From assembly GCA_030666985.1 (NCBI GenBank), contig DAOUWT010000126.1, positions 1 to 7,217 of the forward strand: a DNA stretch of 7,217 bases, written 5' to 3'. The position numbers were made by a program, and so were the translations under genes. Under the pieces are notes generated by a model. The model had not been told where the DNA came from. It did not search any database and worked only from the letters and a program-made list of their open reading frames with translations. This document shows, in pieces, positions 1 through 4,222 of this stretch. Position 1 is the stretch's first letter, and every line of letters starts with the position of its first letter. The DNA is from Chloroflexota bacterium. GTDB taxonomy: Bacteria > Chloroflexota > Anaerolineae > Anaerolineales > UBA11858.

Positions 1-27
1 AAATATAGTCAATTGCGACCCGTGTTT

Positions 28-60
28 CACGCAACACGCAACACGCAACACGCATCACGA
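28..60. repeat. 7-bp tandem repeat upstream of comEA
   Basis: Three exact copies of CACGCAA (28-34, 35-41, 42-48) are followed by CACGCAT (49-55) and a partial CACGA (56-60). The array lies about 55 bp before the comEA start. A second array with the same 7-bp period lies before mutS2 (6639-6674). Arrays of this kind recur between genes in Anaerolineae-type genomes as I remember them; I have not checked this. No protein or RNA role is evident. Slippage during replication could change copy number and so change promoter or leader spacing. Confidence 0.85.
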
Positions 61-93
61 GTTTTGGGACACATTTTCTTGGAATTTCCCAAT

Positions 94-104
94 AGGAAGA
101 GAGG
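94..104 (+). promoter_or_regulatory. Ribosome binding site for comEA
   Basis: The purine-rich stretch AGGAAGAGAGG ends 10 bases before the ATG at 115. It decides the start. An upstream in-frame ATG at 13 would add 34 residues translated from the 7-bp repeat array, has no such site, and would bury the membrane anchor inside the chain. No convincing promoter is visible in 1-114, so the gene may be served from outside the window. Confidence 0.6.
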
Positions 105-114
105 TTCAACTAGC

Positions 115-714
115 ATGGCAAAAAAGTGGTGGATGATGGTGGCCGGAATAGTAATGGGATTGCTGAGTGCGGGTGTAATTCTGCTTGCCAGTAAACCACC
201 CCAAGGGGTTGCCATTGTATTACGCCTGCCTCCTTCTCCTGTCCCGGTGGTTGTCTATGTTACGGGCGCTGTCTCTGAGCCAGGTGTGTATTCTTTGCCG
301 GTCAATAGCCGCGTGGAAGATGCGCTCCAGGTAGCGGGCGGAATGACGGAAGAAGCAGATATAAACTCGGTGAATCTGGCCGCCCTCCTCCAAGATGGCT
401 TGGAAATACACGTTTCTCAAAAAAGCAAAGAGTTCATCCCCGAAAGCGGCGCCTCCTCTCCCGCTGGGGAGGGGAGAACCGCTGACGAGCAGCCTGCCAC
501 CCTAACAATTTCTTACCCCATCAACATCAATACAGCCTCCCAGGCCGAGTTAGAAAGCCTGCCAGGCATTGGCCCCGTCACGGCCCAGAAGATCATTGAA
601 TATCGTGCTGAGAATGGGTTTACGATCATCGAAGATATCCAAAAAGTCTCCGGGATTGGGCCGGCGACATTCGAAAAAATCAAAGATTTTATTAGCGTAA
701 AGGCAGAGAAATGA
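115..714 (+). CDS. comEA: ComEA-family membrane-anchored DNA-binding protein (SLBB + helix-hairpin-helix)
   Basis: This is a 199-residue protein. Members of the family hold double-stranded DNA at the cell surface during natural transformation and pass it to the ComEC channel. Visible parts: a short basic N-terminus (MAKK), one membrane helix at about residues 6-25, a Pro-rich spacer, an SLBB domain at about 44-100 (VYVTGAVSEPGVYSL, then GGMTEEADINSVNLA), a low-complexity linker at about 105-132, and a ComEA-type HhH domain at 135-193. The HhH domain begins ININTASQAELESLPGIG and carries two hairpins, LPGIGPVTAQKI (149-160) and VSGIGPATFEKI (178-189). Both GIG loops that contact the DNA backbone are intact. 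The layout matches ComEA of Gram-positive and Chloroflexota type, which have SLBB, rather than the short proteobacterial form. The stop overlaps the next start as ATGA, so the two are probably co-translated. comEC is not in the window. A general SLBB/HhH surface protein unrelated to uptake cannot be excluded. Confidence 0.88.
   Translation: MAKKWWMMVAGIVMGLLSAGVILLASKPPQGVAIVLRLPPSPVPVVVYVTGAVSEPGVYSLPVNSRVEDALQVAGGMTEEADINSVNLAALLQDGLEIHVSQKSKEFIPESGASSPAGEGRTADEQPATLTISYPININTASQAELESLPGIGPVTAQKIIEYRAENGFTIIEDIQKVSGIGPATFEKIKDFISVKAEK
453..476. repeat. Palindromic C/G-run repeat inside the comEA linker
   Basis: CTCCTCTCCC (453-462) pairs with GGGAGGGGAG (467-476) across a GCTG loop. Nine of the ten pairs are Watson-Crick and one is a U-G wobble in RNA. 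It encodes the SSPAGEGR part of the linker between the SLBB and HhH domains. The sequence looks like a common intergenic hairpin repeat that has entered a coding region at a disordered, length-tolerant site. In mRNA it could form a stable stem. Confidence 0.6.
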
Positions 715-3497
715 AAACAGAAAAGGTATCTCGCATACTTTTGGGGTTTGTTGGCATTATTGTTTTCGGGGTGATGATCGCTGCTCCCTTATGGGCTTAT
801 CAATGGTATCAACAACCATTTTTAGGCATTTTCCTAGAACCTAATAACGTAGTTGCTCAGATGGGGGAAGATGATTGGCCCGCAACGGCAGCCGGAGTAG
901 AACATCTCGACCGTCTCTTATCAATCAACACCCAAGAAATAAAAACACCTGACGATCTTATCGCTATATTACGGTCTAATCAGTACACCCCTGTCTCGCT
1001 AACCCTTCAGCGCGCAGACTACACCACCTACTCGGTCACAGTCCAACCTGGTCAAATGAAGTTGCGTGATTTACTGATCTACTTCATTCTCCCTTATGTG
1101 GTAGGGTTGGTCTTTTTTATAAGCGGAGCTTGGGTTTATTGGGTTAGCGGGCAGACCCATCAGCCGGCCAACGCCTTCTTTTTACTTGGGGTTTCCTCCA
1201 GCGTGTTTGGAGCGACATTTTTTGATATGCAAACCACACGGCATCTCGTAGCACTTTGGACACTTTCTTTACCAGTCATTGGGGGAACTTTATTGGACTT
1301 GGCGATCACCTTTCCACAGAGATTCTCGTTTGTCAAAAAATACCCCAAAGTTCGCCTAATACCCCTTTGTATCGTAGCAGTATTAGGCTTTTTTTCAGTT
1401 AAGGAAATTTTGATCCCTTCGGCTCCCCGGGCATATATTACGTATTGGGGATGGGGGTACAACATCATTGGCGTGGGGCTGTTGGCTTTTTTGGGATGTC
1501 TAGTTATTCGTCTGCGAATTGATACCTCCCCACAAACGCGACAACAAGGCCGGATCATAATCTTTGGCGCTGCGATTGCCTTTAGCCCGGTTTTGTTCTT
1601 ATATTTGATCCCTGCCTTATTGGGGCAAACTCTCGCCTTCCAAGTAGCTGTGTTATTCCCGCCTCTCGTTATTTTTCCCATCACTGTCGCGTACTCCATT
1701 ATCCGCTATCGATTATTAGATGTGGATCGTTTTCTTAGCAATGCTCTGACGTATGTACTGACAACTGCAGGAGCCGTGACCGTTTTTTATTTGTTATTAA
1801 CTTTGCTGTCTTTTGCCCTCCAAAGTCAGTTAGAAAGCAATAACCCTCTCCTGATTGCCCTTTATTTGCTGATTTTAGTATTTGCCCTCAACCCCTTGCG
1901 GGATATTGTGCAGGCCGGTATCAATCGTGTTTTTTACCGTGTCAAGGCAGACTATAGACAAATTTTAGCTAATATTTCTCGAGGATTGGCCACCACCCCC
2001 AATTTGGTAAACACACTTGAGCTTTTAGACAAAGCATTATCCTCCGCTTTAAGCCCAACCAGTTTCTGGCTTTATCTATATAACGATGATGGAGAGATTT
2101 ACGAACCATACACGACCCGTGCCCATGCCGTGGGAATTCCTATTTACCGGGAGAGCAAATTGGTGCAGTTTTTGTATCAGGCAGAAGAAGTGGTTTGGCT
2201 TCCGCCTGAACGTCCTTGGCCAGAGGAATTGTCATCGGAGAAAAGCATCCTCGAACGGCTGGATTGTCGCGTTCTGGTTCCCCTTCGCTACGAAGCGCAT
2301 TTGGTCGGTTTCTTGGCCTTGGGGCAGAAACGTTCTGGAGAACCCTATACCAGCGAGGATTTCAGTTTCTTGAGCGCAGCAGCCAATCAATCTTCGTTGT
2401 CTGTGGAAAACGTCCGTTTGTTCACCAATCTCCAAAAAACGCTCGAACAGACCCTGGAGATGAAAAGCCTCATGGACGACATCTTTTCTTCCATGTCTTC
2501 TGGGGTTATCACCACAGATGTAGGCAACAAAATCACTCTCTTCAACCGTGCTGCGGAACGGATTGCGGGTATTTCGGTTAATTTGGCCGTGGGGAAATCC
2601 TTGAGGGACGTTATGGGGTTTTTAGGGCCGAGATTCAATGTCATGGCGGAAGCCACCCTCTCTCAGGACCAGCAAATTGTGGGGGAAGAGCTGACGCCCG
2701 TCCTCCTTGAGCGTGGTCCCCTGCATTTGCGGGTATCTTGCAGTCCCCTGCGTGATGCCCGCCTGGATACGAAAGGGACCACAATTGTCATTGATGATTT
2801 AACCGAGCAATACGAACTCGAGGCCGAGCAGGAACGCATCCGGCAAACCTTTGGGCGCGTGGTGGCCCCCCGCGTGCGAGACCGTCTCTTGGCGGACCCT
2901 AGCAATTTAACCTTGGCCGGTGAAAGCGAGGAAATCACGGTCTTGTTTGCAGACCTGCACCACTTCACGCCTTTTAGCGAGAGTGTTTCGCCAGAAACCT
3001 TATTCGAGGTCTTGAATTCTTATCTCACCGTGGCTGCCCAGGCAATTCTGGATGAAGAAGGGACGCTGGATAAATTCATGGGAGATGCGGCCATGGCTTT
3101 CTGGAACGCTCCCGACAAGCAGCCCAACCATACTCTGCTAGCAGTGAAGGCCGCCCTGAAAATGAACCAGGCCCTGGAAGCTCATCGCTCGCTATTAGAC
3201 GAAAACTTTCAATTGTATTTTAGTGTCGGAATTTCGCGCGGCGTGGCCATGGTGGGAAATGTGGGGACAAGTGAATTATTCAACTACACCGTCATTGGCA
3301 GCGTGGTGAACCTGGCCCAACGCCTGGAATCAGTCGCCGAGCCAAGTCAAATTCTGCTCTCTGGGCCGGCTTATAAAAAAGTAGCTCCCTTCGTTAAGGT
3401 GAAAGAACGCCCCGCCCTGGAGCTAAAAGGCCACGAGAATCTCGTCACTGCTTATGAGTTGTTGGGGTTGGTGGACAGTCTCCCCGCCACGCCTTGA
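711..3497 (+). CDS. Membrane-bound class III adenylate cyclase with PDZ-like, multi-TM, GAF and PAS sensor domains
   Basis: This 928-residue protein is predicted to make cAMP from ATP at the inner face of the membrane. Domains in order: membrane helix 9-28; PDZ-like region about 36-113 (GIFLEPNN, then LDRLLSINTQEI, then PVSLTLQR), probably outside; roughly nine helices at 121-394 ending in the RYRLLDVDRFLSNALTYVL and NRVFYRVKADYRQIL motifs typical of multi-TM sensor kinases; GAF about 430-568; PAS about 585-700; a connector helix 700-735; cyclase 738-917. The cyclase keeps both metal aspartates (D748 in LFADLHHFT, D792 in KFMGDAAMAF), the purine-selecting pair K788 and T860 (YTVIG), and N867 and R871 in VNLAQRLES. 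The Thr in place of Asp points to the class IIIb group. S864 replaces the usual Asp after VIG. It starts within the comEA stop (ATGA), which implies coupled translation. No kinase or receiver domain is present. A guanylate cyclase is less likely but not excluded. No gene name is assigned. Confidence 0.9.
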   Translation: MKTEKVSRILLGFVGIIVFGVMIAAPLWAYQWYQQPFLGIFLEPNNVVAQMGEDDWPATAAGVEHLDRLLSINTQEIKTPDDLIAILRSNQYTPVSLTLQRADYTTYSVTVQPGQMKLRDLLIYFILPYVVGLVFFISGAWVYWVSGQTHQPANAFFLLGVSSSVFGATFFDMQTTRHLVALWTLSLPVIGGTLLDLAITFPQRFSFVKKYPKVRLIPLCIVAVLGFFSVKEILIPSAPRAYITYWGWGYNIIGVGLLAFLGCLVIRLRIDTSPQTRQQGRIIIFGAAIAFSPVLFLYLIPALLGQTLAFQVAVLFPPLVIFPITVAYSIIRYRLLDVDRFLSNALTYVLTTAGAVTVFYLLLTLLSFALQSQLESNNPLLIALYLLILVFALNPLRDIVQAGINRVFYRVKADYRQILANISRGLATTPNLVNTLELLDKALSSALSPTSFWLYLYNDDGEIYEPYTTRAHAVGIPIYRESKLVQFLYQAEEVVWLPPERPWPEELSSEKSILERLDCRVLVPLRYEAHLVGFLALGQKRSGEPYTSEDFSFLSAAANQSSLSVENVRLFTNLQKTLEQTLEMKSLMDDIFSSMSSGVITTDVGNKITLFNRAAERIAGISVNLAVGKSLRDVMGFLGPRFNVMAEATLSQDQQIVGEELTPVLLERGPLHLRVSCSPLRDARLDTKGTTIVIDDLTEQYELEAEQERIRQTFGRVVAPRVRDRLLADPSNLTLAGESEEITVLFADLHHFTPFSESVSPETLFEVLNSYLTVAAQAILDEEGTLDKFMGDAAMAFWNAPDKQPNHTLLAVKAALKMNQALEAHRSLLDENFQLYFSVGISRGVAMVGNVGTSELFNYTVIGSVVNLAQRLESVAEPSQILLSGPAYKKVAPFVKVKERPALELKGHENLVTAYELLGLVDSLPATP

Positions 3498-3599
3498 AAC
3501 CCTCGCTGCGCCTACGGCAGGGCGGGCGTATGATCTCCCATTTGCATCAATCCATCAAAACAATAAGGCTCTTTGACCTTTTGTGTGGTCCCCCAGACC

Positions 3600-3687
3600 T
3601 GTCAGGTTTTAGGCGATGATTTTTGGATAAATTCATGCCTGTATCGCACTTGTTTACCATCTCAAAAGGGTCTTTGGAAACCTGACA
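3600..3687. repeat. Inverted repeat TGTCAGGTTT / AAACCTGACA
   Basis: TGTCAGGTTT (3600-3609) and its exact reverse complement AAACCTGACA (3678-3687) flank 68 bases. The left arm overlaps a smaller palindrome, ACCTG-T-CAGGT (3597-3607). This fits a small non-coding repeat of MITE/REP style. A 61-residue open frame crosses it (3573-3758) but shows no protein-like features. Confidence 0.55.
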
Positions 3688-3760
3688 AAGCCCATCCAGC
3701 ACCCCTCGCCGGAATTCCATTGCCGTTCACGGTGGAAAAGATAAAAAGGACTGAATGATC

Positions 3761-3908
3761 GTAATTATTCACTCCCCTTAGAGAATTATTCTTATCCACG
3801 GGATAGCGAAGGTTTGCAACCGAGCGGTGGCGTTCGGTGAGGAAGATGGTTCGTTCCTCACCACAAGCTTTTCACTATCCTTTGGGAAACAAGGGGGTGA
3901 ACGCTTAC
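3761..3908. repeat. Palindromic repeat module 1
   Basis: The left end is GTAATTATTCACTCCCC (3761-3777). The right end is GGGGGTGAACGCTTAC (3893-3908), which is an imperfect reverse complement: 12 positions agree and the central triplet differs. Inside are nested arms: GGATAGCGAA (3801-3810) with TTCACTATCC (3871-3880), 9 of 10 pairing; then GGTGAGGAA (3836-3844) with TTCCTCACC (3854-3862), perfect over 9 bp with a 9-base loop. The small palindrome AGAAT-T-ATTCT lies at 3782-3792. No transposase frame is present, so if mobile it is non-autonomous. Confidence 0.6.
3836..3862. repeat. Perfect 9-bp hairpin
   Basis: GGTGAGGAA and TTCCTCACC enclose the loop GATGGTTCG. It is the core of module 1 and the strongest simple stem between the convergent genes. 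No T-run follows on either strand, so it is not a classical intrinsic terminator, although such a stem may still slow polymerase or protect mRNA 3' ends. Confidence 0.55.
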
Positions 3909-3916
3909 CTCGAAAC
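3893..3916 (+). repeat. Direct repeat copy A (GGGGGTGAA..TTACCTCGAAAC)
   Basis: This 24-bp copy matches copy B at 4068-4091 at 21 of 24 positions. The only differences are three consecutive bases (CGC here, TAA there). The last 12 bases, TTACCTCGAAAC, are identical. The copies are 175 bp apart and bracket module 2. Confidence 0.75.
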
Positions 3917-4083
3917 GTAACCGTTTACTCCCCTTCTGTCAAAAACTGCGAAATATGTCACTCTGAGTGAACGCATTTTGTGAACGAAGAGTCTCCCACT
4001 CCGAATGGGGAGATTCTTCGGGCAAAAACCGCCCTCAGAATGACATGCCAGAGGATGTTTGCGGGAGGGGGGTGAATAATTAC
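3917..4083. repeat. Palindromic repeat module 2, flanked by 8-bp direct repeats
   Basis: The left end is GTAACCGTTTACTCCCC (3917-3933). The right end is GGGGGGTGAATAATTAC (4067-4083), an imperfect reverse complement agreeing at 12 of 17 positions. The module is flanked exactly by CTCGAAAC on both sides (3909-3916 and 4084-4091). That could be an 8-bp target duplication or the edge of a tandem unit. Its right end pairs best with the left end of module 1 (16 of 17), and its left end pairs with the right end of module 1. The pair of modules therefore also reads as one larger palindrome. The interior is the hairpin repeat at 3956-4045. Confidence 0.6.
3956..4045. repeat. TGTCA..CTGAG palindromic (REP-like) repeat
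   Basis: The outer arms TGTCACTCTGAG (3956-3967) and CTCAGAATGACA (4034-4045) pair at 11 of 12 positions. The inner arms CGAAGAGTCTCCC (3985-3997) and GGGGAGATTCTTCG (4007-4020) pair at 12 of 13 across a 9-base loop. Repeats of the form TGTCATTCTGAG..GAAGAATCTC are familiar to me from intergenic regions of several phyla, including Chloroflexota. This is recollection, not a search result. It sits as the core of module 2. Confidence 0.7.
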
Positions 4084-4215
4084 CTCGAAACAGTGCGCAC
4101 AGGGCGGCGCAAGCAAGACCCACTGATTCCCAATGAGTACCGGTATTACAAGCAATTCGATGAACTATTGCCAGAAAACAACCATCTAGTTGCCAATGTT
4201 CACCCCTCTTTGTAG
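4045..4215 (+). other. Short coding-like open frame or remnant after the repeat modules
   Basis: From the ATG at 4045 (or the GTG at 4072) a frame runs to TAG at 4213-4215, giving 56 or 47 residues. The part encoded beyond the repeat reads like real protein, with stretches such as EYRYYKQFDELLPENNHLVA, balanced charge and few rare residues. Its first codons lie in repeat copy B, and copy A in the same phase reads nearly the same (VNAYLET against VNNYLET). Only 7 bases separate its stop from the mutS2 stop. A GGGAGG stretch lies 3-4 bases before the GTG, too close for a good ribosome site. It may be a tiny gene, a decayed gene end carried with the repeat, or chance. I recognise no family. Confidence 0.25.
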
Positions 4216-4222
4216 GGCACCC

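Larger units (their letters stand above)
3498..4222. other. 725-bp convergent intergenic region filled with palindromic repeats
   Basis: This region separates the 3' ends of the cyclase gene (+) and mutS2 (-). It holds an inverted pair at 3600-3687, two adjacent palindromic modules (3761-3908 and 3917-4083), a TGTCA..CTGAG hairpin repeat, and a coding-like tail ending at 4215. The first 100 bases have nothing clear beyond a GC-rich patch at 3500-3529. No classical hairpin-plus-T-run terminator is visible for either flanking gene. The strong hairpin at 3836-3862 might stop transcripts from both sides. No protein domain was recognised in any frame. Confidence 0.75.

Noticed and set aside
13..114. 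Upstream ATG at 13 that would extend ComEA by 34 residues
   Set aside because: The extension is translated from the CACGCAA repeat array, has no ribosome site, and would place the membrane anchor internally. The ATG at 115 has a purine-rich site 10 bases upstream.
1160..1699. 179-codon minus-strand open frame inside the cyclase gene
   Set aside because: It is a shadow of the transmembrane-coding region. The translation is Lys/Thr-rich and featureless.
3573..3758. 61-codon plus-strand frame after the cyclase gene
   Set aside because: It spans the TGTCAGGTTT inverted repeat, lacks a ribosome site, and its composition (Cys, Pro, Trp scattered) does not look like a folded protein.
3761..4091. 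CRISPR array
   Set aside because: There are only two direct copies 175 bp apart, the intervening sequence is itself palindromic, and no cas gene is present.
3905..4155. Two overlapping minus-strand frames of 65 and 72 codons in the repeat cluster
   Set aside because: They read through the hairpin arms of module 2. Palindromes of this type tend to be open on both strands. No start signals or protein features were seen.
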